A DNA stretch of 49,160 nucleotides from Mycobacteriales bacterium (GCA_040902655.1 JBBDWV010000004.1:1-49160), one strand, 5' to 3'; positions 9,039-17,980 are shown, counted from the first letter of the stretch. Translations and numbers: made by a program. The notes: generated by a model not told the origin, from the sequence alone.

Positions 9039-11429
9039 GTGCGCCGACTCGTCCCCGCTGTCGCGGCCATCGTCCTGCTGACCTCCACGGCCGTCGCCGC
9101 CACGGGACGTGAAGCCGCGCCGGCCGCCGTCCCCGGCGGAGACGTCGCGGTCCTGGTCACGCTGGACGAGCGCGTTCCGGACGTGGCTGCCGCCGCGCGG
9201 GCCACGCTGCCCGCGGGAGGCCGTCTGGGTCCCCTCTGGTCGACGGTGCTGAAGGGATACGGCGCCACGGTGCCGGCCGCCGCGGTCCCGGCGCTGCAGC
9301 GCGCACCCGGTGTGCTGCGGGTCGAGCCCGACGTGACCCTGCGCGCCTCCGTGCTGCAGCCGGCACCCCCGACAGGCCTGGACCGGGTCGACCAGCGCGG
9401 CCTGCCCCTGGACAGCTCCTACGCCTTCACCAGGACGGGCGCGGGTGTCACGGCGTACGTCGTGGACACCGGGATCCGGCGCAGTCACACCGACTTCGGT
9501 GGCCGGGCGCGGACCGGCTTCGATGCCGTGACGCTGCTGGGCAGTGCCGACGACTGCAACGGTCACGGGACGCACGTCGCCGGAACCGTCGGCGGCACGC
9601 GCTTCGGCGTGGCCAAGTCTGTCTCCCTGTCGGCGGTGCGGGTCCTCGGCTGCGACGGCTCGGGCACCGGCGCCGGGCTCATCGCCGGCCTCGACTTCGT
9701 CGTGCGCGACCACGTCGCCGGCAGCCCCGCAGTCGCCGTGCTGAGCCTGGGCGGGTCGACCACCAGCATCACCGTCGACGAGGCGGTGCGCGGCGTCGTC
9801 GCCGACGGCGTCACCGTCGCGGTCGCCGCCGGCAACAGCAACACCGACGCCTGCACCATCTCACCCGCGCGGGTGGCCGAGGCGCTGACGGTCGGTGCGA
9901 CCGATCCCGCGACCGACCAGCGCGCGTCGTTCTCCAACAAGGGCGCCTGCCTGGACCTGTTCGCCCCCGGCGTCGGCATCACCTCGGCCGGTCACCTGAG
10001 CGACACCGCGGCCATCGTCTCCTCCGGCACGTCCATGGCCGCGCCGCACGTCGCGGGCGCCGCTGCCCTGGTGCTCGAGGCGAGTCCCTCCGCGAGCCCG
10101 GCAGCCGTGGCCGCCGCGCTGCGTGACCAGGCGACCCGGGGCGTCGTGCGTGACGCGCAGAGCGCCAGCGCCGACCTGCTGTTCACCAATCCTGCGATCG
10201 ACAGCTCGACCCCGTCCTCGTCGCCGTCGCCGTCGCCCTCCCCGTCCCCGTCCCCGTCGCAGGCACCGCCTGCGCCGCCTGCAGCGGTGGAGGACGTGCA
10301 GGGCAGGTTCACCCCGGTGGAGCCGTCCCGCGTGCTGGACAGCCGGGACGGCACCGGCGGCGTGTCCGGGCGGCTCGCCCCGAACTCACCCGTCCGGCTC
10401 GACGTCGCCGGCCGCGGTGGAGTGCCGCCGAGCGGCGTGACGGCCGTCGCGCTGAACGTCACGGTCACCGGGCCGGAGGGGCCGGGGCATCTGACCGTCT
10501 ACCCGGCCGGCAGTGCGGTGCCGGTCGCCAGCAACCTCAACTACGTCCGTGGGCAGACGGTGGCCAACATGGTGGTCACCGGCGTGGACGACCGGGGACG
10601 CGTGGCGATCGTGAGCAGCGGTGGCCGGCCGTTCGTCATCGCCGACGTCGTCGGCTACTACAGCGACACGCTGGGCGGCAGCCGGTCGACCGCCGTCACC
10701 CCCTCCCGGCTGCTCGACACCCGCACCGGTCTGGGCGGCACCTCCGGCCGGCTGGCGTCCGGGCTGCCGATCCGGCTGCAGGTCGCCGGCCGTGGCGGGC
10801 TGCCCTCCGACGGCGTCACCGCGGCCGTCCTGAACGTCACGGCCGTGAGCCCCACCGGGCCGGGCCACCTCACGGCGTTCCCGGGTGGTCAGCCGGTGCC
10901 GGACGCCAGCAGCCTGAACTTCGTGCGCGGGGCCACCGTTCCGAATCTCGTCCTCGTCGGCGTCGGTCCCGGCGGCGAGGTGCAGCTACGGGCCTCCGGC
11001 GGCTCTCCGCACGTCGTCGTCGACGTCGTCGGCTGGTACGGCGGGCAGCCCCGCGGCCGGCTCGTCCCGGTGGAGCCCGAACGGCTGCTGGACACCCGGA
11101 GCGCTGGCGGCCGGCTGGCGCCGGGTGAGTCGCGGGTGCTGAGTGTGGCGGGGCGCGGACAGCTGCCGGGGGTCGGGGTGACGTCCGTCCTGCTCAACGT
11201 GACCGCGGTCGGCGCCGTCGGGCCCGGGCACCTGACGGTGTACCGGGCCGACGCCGCCGCGCCGGAGGCCAGCAACGTCAACTACGTGGCCGGGCAGACC
11301 GTCCCGAACCTGGTCCTGTCCGCGGTGACGGTGGAGTCCGGGCAGGTGCGGATCCGCAGCCATTCCGGCTCGCCGCACGTCCTGGTGGACGTGGTCGGCT
11401 ACACGACCGACTCCGGCTCAACGGCCTAG
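9039..11429 (+). CDS. Secreted subtilisin-like serine protease with three C-terminal repeat domains
   Basis: This is a 796-aa secreted S8 peptidase. A signal peptide covers about residues 1-22. An inhibitor-I9-type propeptide follows, then the catalytic domain with Asp143 ([10 protein letters not shown]), His176 (NGHGTHVAG), the oxyanion Asn in VAAGNSN, and Ser332 ([11 protein letters not shown]). After a Ser-Pro linker near residues 390-410 come three homologous modules of about 115-120 aa, starting near residues 422, 550 and 675. Each begins with R(L/V)LD(S/T)R and contains [11 protein letters not shown]-like and ADVVGYY-like motifs. Similar modules recur in actinobacterial secreted enzymes and probably bind wall or extracellular polymers (inference). 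AAGGAG five bases before the GTG at 9039 decides the start over the GTG at 9033. The 3' end overlaps cobS tail to tail. Confidence 0.95.
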   Translation: MRRLVPAVAAIVLLTSTAVAATGREAAPAAVPGGDVAVLVTLDERVPDVAAAARATLPAGGRLGPLWSTVLKGYGATVPAAAVPALQRAPGVLRVEPDVTLRASVLQPAPPTGLDRVDQRGLPLDSSYAFTRTGAGVTAYVVDTGIRRSHTDFGGRARTGFDAVTLLGSADDCNGHGTHVAGTVGGTRFGVAKSVSLSAVRVLGCDGSGTGAGLIAGLDFVVRDHVAGSPAVAVLSLGGSTTSITVDEAVRGVVADGVTVAVAAGNSNTDACTISPARVAEALTVGATDPATDQRASFSNKGACLDLFAPGVGITSAGHLSDTAAIVSSGTSMAAPHVAGAAALVLEASPSASPAAVAAALRDQATRGVVRDAQSASADLLFTNPAIDSSTPSSSPSPSPSPSPSPSQAPPAPPAAVEDVQGRFTPVEPSRVLDSRDGTGGVSGRLAPNSPVRLDVAGRGGVPPSGVTAVALNVTVTGPEGPGHLTVYPAGSAVPVASNLNYVRGQTVANMVVTGVDDRGRVAIVSSGGRPFVIADVVGYYSDTLGGSRSTAVTPSRLLDTRTGLGGTSGRLASGLPIRLQVAGRGGLPSDGVTAAVLNVTAVSPTGPGHLTAFPGGQPVPDASSLNFVRGATVPNLVLVGVGPGGEVQLRASGGSPHVVVDVVGWYGGQPRGRLVPVEPERLLDTRSAGGRLAPGESRVLSVAGRGQLPGVGVTSVLLNVTAVGAVGPGHLTVYRADAAAPEASNVNYVAGQTVPNLVLSAVTVESGQVRIRSHSGSPHVLVDVVGYTTDSGSTA

Positions 11430-12188
11430 CGCGAGCACCAGCAGCACGGCGCCGGTCGTCACCTCGACCAGCGCGCCCAGGACGTCGCCGGTGATGCCGC
11501 CGATGCGCCGCACCGCGTGGCGGCGCAGCAGCCGGGCCACCCCCAGCCCGGCCAGCACGGCCGCCGCCGGGAGCAGCAGCGCCCCCCGGCCGTCGGCCTC
11601 GAGCGCGAGCGCCGCGGTGCCGACAGCGGCGGCGGCGACGGCCAGCGCCGCGGCGGTGCCGCGACCGACCGTGCCCGCCACCAGCGCGCCCAGACCCGTC
11701 TGCGCCGCGGCCGGGACGCCGGTGGTGCAGGCGGCGGTGACCGCCACCCGCGCGGTGACCAGCGCGACCAGCAGCGCCGTCCCGCCGTGGCCTGCGTCCA
11801 GGCAGGCTGCCAGGGCCGCGACCTGGACGAGCAGGACGAGCACGACGGCCACGAGTCCGAGCGCCCCCACATCAGGTGCCTTCATGACCTGGCGGGCCGC
11901 CTCGGGCGACCGGTAGCTGCCGAGCCCGTCGGCCAGGTCGGCCAGTCCGTCGAGGTGCAGGCCCCGGGTCAGCAGCGCGTGCAGGGCGATCACCAGCGTC
12001 GCCGCCAGCAGGGGCGAGCCGAGCACGTCGACGATCAGCAGCACCGGGACCAGGACGGCCGCGAGGCCGAGGCCGATCACCGGCGCCAGCGCCATGGCCG
12101 GCCCGGCCGTCGCGCGGTCCAGCCGCTGCGGCCCGCGGACCGGTACGACGGTGAGCGTCGTGAGGGCCAGCCGCAGGCCGTCAGGCAC
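11418..12188 (-). CDS. cobS: Adenosylcobinamide-GDP ribazoletransferase (cobalamin synthase)
   Basis: CobS joins adenosylcobinamide-GDP with alpha-ribazole at the membrane, the last assembly step of cobalamin. It is 256 aa with several hydrophobic helices. The family signature GLHLDGLADLADGLG lies near residue 90, and RRIGGITGDVLGA near the C-terminus matches the conserved tail. It follows the CobU-fusion gene by 39 bp on the same strand, so the two probably form an operon for the late steps. Its stop overlaps the end of the subtilisin gene by 12 bases. The GTG start is the first possible one in the frame; its ribosome-binding site is weak. Confidence 0.93.
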   Translation of the reverse strand: MPDGLRLALTTLTVVPVRGPQRLDRATAGPAMALAPVIGLGLAAVLVPVLLIVDVLGSPLLAATLVIALHALLTRGLHLDGLADLADGLGSYRSPEAARQVMKAPDVGALGLVAVVLVLLVQVAALAACLDAGHGGTALLVALVTARVAVTAACTTGVPAAAQTGLGALVAGTVGRGTAAALAVAAAAVGTAALALEADGRGALLLPAAAVLAGLGVARLLRRHAVRRIGGITGDVLGALVEVTTGAVLLVLALGR

Positions 12189-12227
12189 GCGGGACCCGTG
12201 CCACGGCCGATGCGCAGCGCAGCCGCT

Positions 12228-13556
12228 TCACCGCAGCGGCCGCGGCAGCCCGGCGGCGATCTGCACGACCTCGTCCGACGCCGCTGCCAGCCGGGCCGTC
12301 AGCGCGCCGAGTAGGTCCCGGAAGCGCCGGCCGGACGCGGTCGCCGGCACGACCCCCGAGCCGACTTCGGGGGCGACCAGCACGGCGGTGACGCGGCAGT
12401 CCCGCCAGGCGGCGACCAGGTCGTCACAGGCACGGTCGACCGCGTCCAGCGGCCCCTCCCAGGCACCGGCGGCGTCCACCGCGCCGGTCAGCCACAGCCC
12501 GAGATCGTCGATCAGCAGCGGCTGCTGCGCCGCCCGGAGCGGGCCGGTCAGCTCGGCGGTCTCCACCGTCGTCCAGGAGCGTGGGCGGCGGGCCACGTGC
12601 GCCTGCACCCGGGCCGCCCACTCGTCGTCGCCCTCCCGCGGCGGTGCGGTCGCGACGTAGGTCACGCCCGACTCGGCCGCCAGCCGCCGCTCGGCCCACG
12701 CCGACTTCCCCGACCGCGCGCCACCCAGCACCAGGACCCGGCGGACCGGCCGGGGGGCGGTCGCGCTCCCGCCGCCGACCTGCAGCACGTCGCCGTCCCG
12801 CGGCGCACTCGCCCCCCAGCCGGCCAGCAGCGCGTCGAGTTCGCCCGGCGGCGGGTTGTCGTGGCCCAGGTGCACTGCGTGTACCGCCGTCGCATCGACC
12901 ACCGCCCCCCGCCGTCTCAGCTCCGCCACCTGCTCGGGCCAGGTCGTCAGGTCGTGATGGTCCGGCTGGTGCGCGCTGGTCAGGTCGAGCAGCACGCCGT
13001 CGTACGCCCGGTCCTGCACCAGCTCGAGCGCCGGCGCGGCCAGCCGGCCGGTATCGGTGGCCCACAGCAGCCGGGCGCCGTCCGGCCCGGTGAGGTCGTA
13101 GAGCACGGCCGGCCCCGCCTCGGGTCCGGCGTGCGTCGCCGGCAGCACCACCACCGTGTATCCGGCCACGGTCAGCCGGTCACCCGGCGACACCTCGACC
13201 GTCGTCACGGTGCCGTCCAGCCGCTCGCGGGCGGCGGCCACGACCGCAGCCGGGCCGACCAGGGTCAGCGGACGTCTGCCCGCGGCCCAGCCGCGCCACA
13301 TCCAGGCCGGTACGGCGTGGTGGTCCGGGTGCGCGTGCGTGACGAGCACGGCCTCCACCGCAGTGAGGTCGACGCCCGAGCGCAGGCAGGCGCGTACGCC
13401 GTCGTGCCCCAGCTCCACCAGCAGCCGGTCGTCCACCAGCGCACTGGTCTGCCCACGCAGGACCCCGGCGCCGGCCGCGGCCCGGCAGGAGGCGCAGCGG
13501 CACCAGGGGTTGGGCCAGCCGTCGGAGGAGCCGGTGCCGAGCATGCGGAGGCGCAT
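12228..13556 (-). CDS. Metallo-beta-lactamase-fold hydrolase fused to adenosylcobinamide kinase/guanylyltransferase (CobU)
   Basis: This 442-aa protein has two parts. Residues 1 to about 265 are a PhnP/PqqB-like metallo-beta-lactamase domain: LGTGSSDGWPNPWCRCASC at the start, the zinc motif THAHPDHH near residue 72, further His and Asp ligands in PATHAG and WATDTGR, and VHLGHDN. From about residue 270 is a CobU domain with P-loop GGARSGKS near 277, the His of QAHVARRPRSW that matches the guanylylated His of CobU, and VAPEVGSGVVP. CobU phosphorylates and guanylylates adenosylcobinamide. The role of the hydrolase part is unknown; it could act on a phosphorylated nucleotide-loop intermediate (inference). 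An ATG at 13574 is also possible, but 13556 starts the natural family N-terminus and has TTGGCT six bases upstream. Confidence 0.9.
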   Translation of the reverse strand: MRLRMLGTGSSDGWPNPWCRCASCRAAAGAGVLRGQTSALVDDRLLVELGHDGVRACLRSGVDLTAVEAVLVTHAHPDHHAVPAWMWRGWAAGRRPLTLVGPAAVVAAARERLDGTVTTVEVSPGDRLTVAGYTVVVLPATHAGPEAGPAVLYDLTGPDGARLLWATDTGRLAAPALELVQDRAYDGVLLDLTSAHQPDHHDLTTWPEQVAELRRRGAVVDATAVHAVHLGHDNPPPGELDALLAGWGASAPRDGDVLQVGGGSATAPRPVRRVLVLGGARSGKSAWAERRLAAESGVTYVATAPPREGDDEWAARVQAHVARRPRSWTTVETAELTGPLRAAQQPLLIDDLGLWLTGAVDAAGAWEGPLDAVDRACDDLVAAWRDCRVTAVLVAPEVGSGVVPATASGRRFRDLLGALTARLAAASDEVVQIAAGLPRPLR

Positions 13557-13562
13557 GCCGAC

Positions 13563-13568
13563 AGCCAA
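13563..13568 (-). promoter_or_regulatory. Putative -10 of the MBL-CobU gene
   Basis: TTGGCT on the minus strand, 6 nt before the ATG at 13556. The same hexamer occurs at 7 nt before the lipoprotein start at 32024. A near-match only to TANNNT. Confidence 0.3.
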
Positions 13569-13615
13569 CCGCATCTGCGAGGCTGGCCCTCGACACCCTG
13601 ACCGAGAGGACGACC

Positions 13616-13831
13616 GTGACCTGGACGTGGCGGTACGAGAACAGCAGCGGCACGCCCGTCGAGCCGGCGGCGTCGGCGCCCGAGACGGAGCCGTTCCCGA
13701 GCCAGGCCGACGCGGAGAGCTGGATCGGCGAGAACTGGCGCGAGCTGCTCGCCGGCGGAGTCGCGCAGGTGTCGCTGTTCGAGGGTGACCGGAAGGTCTA
13801 CGGCCCGATGGGGCTGGACGCCCCCGGCTGA
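13616..13831 (+). CDS. Small conserved actinobacterial protein (71 aa)
   Basis: The protein begins VTWTWRYENSSG, is acidic, and contains ADAESWIGENWRELL in the middle and YGPMGLDAPG at the end. I recognise this pattern from short uncharacterised actinobacterial proteins, but no function is established. It has no signal peptide or membrane segment, so it is probably cytosolic. GAGAGGA five bases before the GTG supports the start. It is divergent from the MBL-CobU gene with only about 60 bp between them, so the promoters must be close together. A GC-rich repeat and a hairpin follow it. Confidence 0.8.
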   Translation: MTWTWRYENSSGTPVEPAASAPETEPFPSQADAESWIGENWRELLAGGVAQVSLFEGDRKVYGPMGLDAPG

Positions 13832-13834
13832 GCG

Positions 13835-13860
13835 CCCCCGCCCCCGCCCCCGCCCCCGCC
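13835..13860. repeat. CCCCCG simple repeat
   Basis: Four tandem copies of the 6-mer CCCCCG lie just after the 71-aa gene and before the hairpin. Confidence 0.85.
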
Positions 13861-13862
13861 TT

Positions 13863-13907
13863 GCGTCATGCTGGCCCCCGCGCTGAGGGGTCCGCTCAGC
13901 ATGACGC
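13863..13907. terminator. Inverted repeat between convergent genes, probable bidirectional terminator
   Basis: Perfect 11-bp arms GCGTCATGCTG (13863-13873) and CAGCATGACGC (13897-13907) enclose 23 nt that contain a smaller CCCC/GGGG stem. It sits between the 71-aa gene (+) and the aldo/keto reductase (-). There is no T tract, as is common in high-GC genomes. Confidence 0.6.
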
Positions 13908-14908
13908 TAGGGGCGCCGCTCCGGGCTGACCGTCTTGCCCGGGTCGGTGGTGACGACCCCCTCGAGCACGGCGTCGATCTGCGCGAGCAGGTCCGCATCC
14001 AGCTGCACACCGGCGGCCGCGGCGTTGTCGCGGACCTGCTCAGGTCGGGAGGCGCCGACGATGGCCGAGCTGACGTTCGGGTTCTGCAGCACCCAGGCGA
14101 CCGCCAGCTGCGCCAGCGAGAGTCCGGCGTCGGCGGCCAGCGGCACGAGCTGCTGCACCTTCTCGAGCACGTCGTCGCGCAGCCAGCGGCTGATCATCTT
14201 GTCGCCGCCGTTGACGTCGGTGGCGCGCGAGCCCTCCGGCGGCGGCTGGCCCGGCAGGTACTTGCCGGTCAGCACGCCCTGCGCGATCGGTGACCAGACG
14301 ACCTGGCCGAGGCCCTCCCGCTCGCACAGCGGCACGACCTCGGCCTCGATGACGCGCCACAGCATGGAGTACTGCGGCTGTGAGGAGACGATCCGGTCCA
14401 GGCCCATCTGCTCGGCGATCTCCAGAGCGGCCTCGATCTCGGACGCCTTCCACTCCGAGACGCCGATGTAGTGGACCTTGCCGGCCCGCACCAGGTCGTC
14501 GAAGGCGCGCAGCGTCTCCTCGAGCGGCGTCTCGTAGTCGAACCGGTGCGCCTGGTAGAGGTCGAGATAGTCGGTCTGCAGCCGCTTCAGGCTGGCGTGG
14601 CAGGACTCGACGATGTGTTTGCGGGACAGCCCACGGTCGTTCTGGCCGGGCCCGATGGGCCAGTAGACCTTGGTGAAGATCTCCAGGCCCTCGCGGCGCT
14701 CGCCCTTCAACGCCTGCCCGAGCACCGCCTCCGCCTTGGTGCCGGCGTAGACGTCGGCGGTGTCGAAGGTCGTGATGCCGACCTCCAGCGCCGCCCGTAC
14801 GCAGGCGGTGGCCTGCTCGGCCTCCACCTGTGAACCGTGCGTCAGCCAGTTGCCGTAGCTGATCTCGCTGACCTTCATGCCGCTGCGCCCGAGGCGCCGG
14901 AACTCCAT
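13907..14908 (-). CDS. Aldo/keto reductase (potassium-channel beta-subunit-like subfamily)
   Basis: This is a 333-aa NADPH-dependent carbonyl reductase with a full catalytic tetrad: Asp49 and Tyr54 in FDTADVYAG, Lys80 in EIFTKVYWP, and His121 in YQAHRFD. PQYSMLWR, WSPIAQGVLTGKYLPG and AIVGASRPEQVRDN are typical of the AKR subfamily that includes voltage-gated K+ channel beta subunits and YajO/Gpr-like enzymes. The substrate cannot be told from sequence. The ATG has TACCGT six bases upstream and no Shine-Dalgarno sequence, so it is likely leaderless and transcribed separately from the DUF3043 gene 46 bp upstream. Confidence 0.93.
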   Translation of the reverse strand: MEFRRLGRSGMKVSEISYGNWLTHGSQVEAEQATACVRAALEVGITTFDTADVYAGTKAEAVLGQALKGERREGLEIFTKVYWPIGPGQNDRGLSRKHIVESCHASLKRLQTDYLDLYQAHRFDYETPLEETLRAFDDLVRAGKVHYIGVSEWKASEIEAALEIAEQMGLDRIVSSQPQYSMLWRVIEAEVVPLCEREGLGQVVWSPIAQGVLTGKYLPGQPPPEGSRATDVNGGDKMISRWLRDDVLEKVQQLVPLAADAGLSLAQLAVAWVLQNPNVSSAIVGASRPEQVRDNAAAAGVQLDADLLAQIDAVLEGVVTTDPGKTVSPERRP

Positions 14909-14914
14909 GCGGCG

Positions 14915-14920
14915 ACGGTA
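14915..14920 (-). promoter_or_regulatory. Putative -10 of the aldo/keto reductase gene
   Basis: TACCGT, 6 nt before the ATG at 14908. The same hexamer and spacing recur before the small gene at 18692. Confidence 0.5.
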
Positions 14921-14954
14921 CTTTCCGCGGCGGGACCGACGTGCGGCAGGTCCC

Positions 14955-15476
14955 TCAGGCGCTCCCGGGTGACACCCGGGGAAGCGGAAGACGGAAGCGC
15001 CGGAGCACCGTGGAGCGCAGCAGGCCGTACGCGACGTGCCGCCACGACACCTCCTGCGGGAAGTCTCGGCGCACCCGCCTGCGGATCACGACGGTGGTCA
15101 CCGCGATGTCGGCGAGCATGGCCAGGATGGCGCCGAGCCAGAACAGCAGCGCGATGCTCTGGAGGCGGGGGTTGCCGGTGAGGTTGGCCACGATGAGGAC
15201 CAGCGCGAGGGGCAGCAGAAGCACGCCGACGTTGCGCCGCTCGTCGACGGTGTCCCGCACCAGTGCCCGGACCGGTCCGGCATCGCGCGGCGCGAGGTAG
15301 CGCTCGTCGCCCCGAGCGGCGCCCTCCTGGATGCGCTTGCGGGCCGCGCCGGCCTCCTCTTTCCTGCGCTTCGCCGCCTCCTTGCGGGTCTGCGGCGGTG
15401 GCGCGACCGGGCCGGTACGGCGCTGCTTCTCGCTGCGCTTGGGCGTGGGGCGGCCCTTGCCCGCGGGGGTGGTCAC
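14955..15476 (-). CDS. DUF3043 membrane protein
   Basis: The 173-aa product has a strongly charged N-terminus (Lys/Arg/Glu-rich, with KGRPTPKRSEKQRR), then YLAPRDAGPVRALVRDTVDERRN and two hydrophobic segments from about residue 85 to 130, ending in a basic tail. This layout and the RDAGPVRAxVRDxVDxRRN motif identify the actinobacterial DUF3043 family, whose function is not known. The GTG start is preceded by TACTCT at 7 nt, in the gap after nadA, so it may be transcribed from its own leaderless promoter as well as with nadA. Longer upstream frame is shared with nadA's opposite reading and is not coding. Confidence 0.88.
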   Translation of the reverse strand: MTTPAGKGRPTPKRSEKQRRTGPVAPPPQTRKEAAKRRKEEAGAARKRIQEGAARGDERYLAPRDAGPVRALVRDTVDERRNVGVLLLPLALVLIVANLTGNPRLQSIALLFWLGAILAMLADIAVTTVVIRRRVRRDFPQEVSWRHVAYGLLRSTVLRRFRLPLPRVSPGSA

Positions 15477-15483
15477 GGCCCGA

Positions 15484-15489
15484 AGAGTA
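15484..15489 (-). promoter_or_regulatory. Putative -10 of the DUF3043 gene
   Basis: TACTCT, 7 nt before the GTG at 15476; it lies in the 14-bp gap to the nadA stop. Confidence 0.5.
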
Positions 15490-15490
15490 C

Positions 15491-16690
15491 CTATGGCAGC
15501 GCGAGCATCTGGTCGAGCGCGGCCTTGGCGTGGGCGGCCGTCTGCGGCTCGACGGTGACGCGGTTCGAAACGGTGCCGTCGACCAGGGCCTCCAGCGTCC
15601 GGACCAGGTGCGGCAGGTCGATTCGGTTCATCGTCGAGCAGAAGCAGACTGTCTTGTCGAGGAAGACCACGGTCTTGTCCTGGTGCGCCAGGGCCAGCCG
15701 GCGGACCAGGTTGAGTTCGGTCCCGATGGCCCACGCGCTGCCGGGGGGCGCGGCCTCGAGTACCGCGATGATCCGCTCGGTGGAGCCGACCAGGTCAGCG
15801 GCCTCGACCACCTCGTGCGTGCACTCCGGGTGGACCAGCACGGTGACGCCGGGCACCCGCTCGCGTACCTCTCGTACGGACTCCGCGGTGAACCTGCCGT
15901 GCACCGAGCAGTGGCCCTTCCACAGGATCATCCGCGCGTCCTGCAGCTGCTGCGCCGTCAGGCCGCCCCCGGGCTTGTGCGGGTCATAGACGACGCAGTC
16001 CTCGGGCGACATCCCCAGCTCGCGGACGGCGGTGTTGCGGCCGAGGTGCTGGTCGGGCAGGAAGAGCACCTTGGACCCTTTGCCGAAGGCCCAGTCCAGC
16101 GCCCGCTTGGCGTTCGACGAGGTGCAGATCGTGCCGCCGTGCCGGCCGGTGAAGCCCTTGATGGCGGCGCTGCTGTTCATGTAGCTGACCGGCACGGTCG
16201 CCGCCGCGACGCCGGCCTCGACCAGCACGTCCCAGCACTCCTCGACCTGGTCGAAGGTGGCCATGTCGGCCATCGAGCAGCCGGCGGCGAGGTCGGGCAG
16301 CAGCACCGCCTGTCCCGGTCCGGTGAGGATGTCGGCCGACTCGGCCATGAAGTGCACGCCGCAGAAGACGACGAACTCCGCCTCGGGGCGGGCCGCCGCC
16401 TGCTCGGCCAGCTTGAAGCTGTCGCCGGTGACGTCGGCGAACGCGATCACCTCGTCGCGCTGGTAGTGGTGGCCCAGGACGAAGACCCGGTCGCCCAGTG
16501 CATCCTTGGCCGCGCGCGCCCGCTCCACCAGCGTCGGATCCGAGGCCGCCGGCAGCTCGCCGGGGCAGTCGACGCCGCGCTCGGAGGCCGGGTCGCGCTG
16601 TCGGCCGAGCAGCAGCAGGGCCAGCGGGCTCGGCTCCACCCCCGGCATCAGGTCGAGTTCCGTCATCGAGGTCGAGGGGTCGGTCGTCAC
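15491..16690 (-). CDS. nadA: Quinolinate synthase A
   Basis: NadA condenses iminoaspartate with dihydroxyacetone phosphate to quinolinate in NAD synthesis, using an oxygen-sensitive [4Fe-4S] cluster. The product is 399 aa. LGHHYQRDEVI near residue 80 is the substrate region, and the expected cluster Cys residues lie in VVFCGVHFM, HPECTHEV and CFCSTMNRIDL; an extra Cys occurs in AAGCSMADM. The open frame runs far upstream, but a strong GGAGGAG just before the GTG at 16690 fixes the start. nadB and nadC are not adjacent. The A-type Fe-S carrier gene 1.3 kb away may assist its cluster (inference). Confidence 0.96.
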   Translation of the reverse strand: MTTDPSTSMTELDLMPGVEPSPLALLLLGRQRDPASERGVDCPGELPAASDPTLVERARAAKDALGDRVFVLGHHYQRDEVIAFADVTGDSFKLAEQAAARPEAEFVVFCGVHFMAESADILTGPGQAVLLPDLAAGCSMADMATFDQVEECWDVLVEAGVAAATVPVSYMNSSAAIKGFTGRHGGTICTSSNAKRALDWAFGKGSKVLFLPDQHLGRNTAVRELGMSPEDCVVYDPHKPGGGLTAQQLQDARMILWKGHCSVHGRFTAESVREVRERVPGVTVLVHPECTHEVVEAADLVGSTERIIAVLEAAPPGSAWAIGTELNLVRRLALAHQDKTVVFLDKTVCFCSTMNRIDLPHLVRTLEALVDGTVSNRVTVEPQTAAHAKAALDQMLALP

Positions 16691-16783
16691 GGGTACTCCT
16701 CCTCCGGCAGACCAGGATAGTGTCGCACAGACGAGAACATGCCTTGCACGGCGTGTTCCTTCCTTGGTGGAAGACTCCGCCCG

Positions 16784-17941
16784 ATGCGCGTGCTGCTGGC
16801 TCCCGACGGCTTCGGCGGCACGCTCAGCCCCAGGCAGGCCGCGGCGGCCTTGGCGCAGGGCTGGGCGTCCGCCGCGCCCGCCGACACCCTCGACCTGGCG
16901 CCGCTGTCCGACGGCGGACCGGGCCTGCTGGACGTGCTGTCCGCCGCGCTCCCCGGTGCCGTCCTGCAGCCCGCTCCCGTGCAGGACCCGCTCGGCCGGC
17001 CGGTCGAGGCGGCCGTCCTGCTCCACGGCAGCACGGCGTACGTCGAGGCTGCCATGGCCTGCGGGCTGCATCTGCTGACCGAGCGCGAGCGCGACCCGAA
17101 AGTCACCACGACGTACGGCGTCGGCCAACTCGTCAGCCGTGCCCTCGACGTCGGCGCGACGCGGATCGTCGTCGGGCTCGGCGGCAGCGCCAGCAACGAC
17201 GGCGGCGCCGGGCTGCTGGCCGCCCTCGGTGTGCCGTCGGTGGATGCGGAGGGGGAGCGGCTGGGCCCCGGCGGCGTCGCCCTGCGAACGCTCGCCCGGC
17301 TGGCCGGCCGACCCGACCCGCGGCTGGCCGCTGTCGAACTGGTGGCGGCCAGTGATGTCGACAGCCCGCTGCTCGGCCTCCGCGGCGCCAGCAACGTCTT
17401 CGGCCCGCAGAAGGGGGCCACCCCGCACGACGTCGCCCTGCTCGACGGCGCGCTCACCCGGTGGGCCGACGTCCTGGAGGCGTACCTGGAGGTCGCTGTG
17501 CGCGATCAGCCGGGGGCCGGTGCGGCCGGCGGACTCGGCGCGGCCCTGCTCGCGCTGGGCGCGCGGCGCGAGCCGGGGATCGAGCTGGTGCAGGGGCTGG
17601 TCGGACTGGCCGACCGGGTGGCGCAGGCCGACCTGGTGGTCACGGGGGAGGGCACCTTCGACTTCTCCTCGCTGTCCGGCAAGGTCGTGTCGGGTGTGGC
17701 GGCACTGGCCGCCGAGCACGCCGTGCCCTGCCTGGTGCTGGCCGGGGCCGTGCGGGTGGGCCGACGCGAGGCGGCCGCAGCGGGCGTCGAGGCGACGTAC
17801 TCGCTGGTCGAGAGCGTGGGCGTCGAAGCCGCCCTGAACCACCCGGCCCAGGAGCTCGCAGCGCTGGCGGCCCGCGTCGCGCGGCAGTGGTCCCGGCCAG
17901 TTCGTGCAACAGTGGAAGGGTCCGGCCCGACCCAGCGTTGA
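16784..17941 (+). CDS. Glycerate kinase
   Basis: This is a 385-aa member of the GarK/GlxK-type glycerate kinase family, which phosphorylates D-glycerate. MRVLLAPDGFGGTLSP at the N-terminus, PLSDGGPG near residue 43, VGLGGSASNDGGAG near residue 130, and VVTGEGTFDFSSLSGKVVSGV near residue 285 are the family signatures. The frame is open from 16739, but the ATG at 16784 starts the canonical N-terminus. It is divergent from nadA with about 90 bp between, which must hold both promoters. A downstream ribosome-binding site starts the Fe-S carrier gene 39 bp after its stop. Confidence 0.92.
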   Translation: MRVLLAPDGFGGTLSPRQAAAALAQGWASAAPADTLDLAPLSDGGPGLLDVLSAALPGAVLQPAPVQDPLGRPVEAAVLLHGSTAYVEAAMACGLHLLTERERDPKVTTTYGVGQLVSRALDVGATRIVVGLGGSASNDGGAGLLAALGVPSVDAEGERLGPGGVALRTLARLAGRPDPRLAAVELVAASDVDSPLLGLRGASNVFGPQKGATPHDVALLDGALTRWADVLEAYLEVAVRDQPGAGAAGGLGAALLALGARREPGIELVQGLVGLADRVAQADLVVTGEGTFDFSSLSGKVVSGVAALAAEHAVPCLVLAGAVRVGRREAAAAGVEATYSLVESVGVEAALNHPAQELAALAARVARQWSRPVRATVEGSGPTQR

Positions 17942-17980
17942 GCCGGATGAACACCCCAAGACACCCCCACGGAGGCCCCC

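Noticed and set aside
10210-10260. Ser-Pro repeat in the subtilisin gene as a mobile or CRISPR-like repeat
   Set aside because: It is an in-frame TCG/TCC-CCG linker between two protein domains.
13557-13615. Possible cobalamin riboswitch before the MBL-CobU gene
   Set aside because: Only 59 bp separate it from the divergent gene, too short for the riboswitch, and no B12-box-like sequence is seen.
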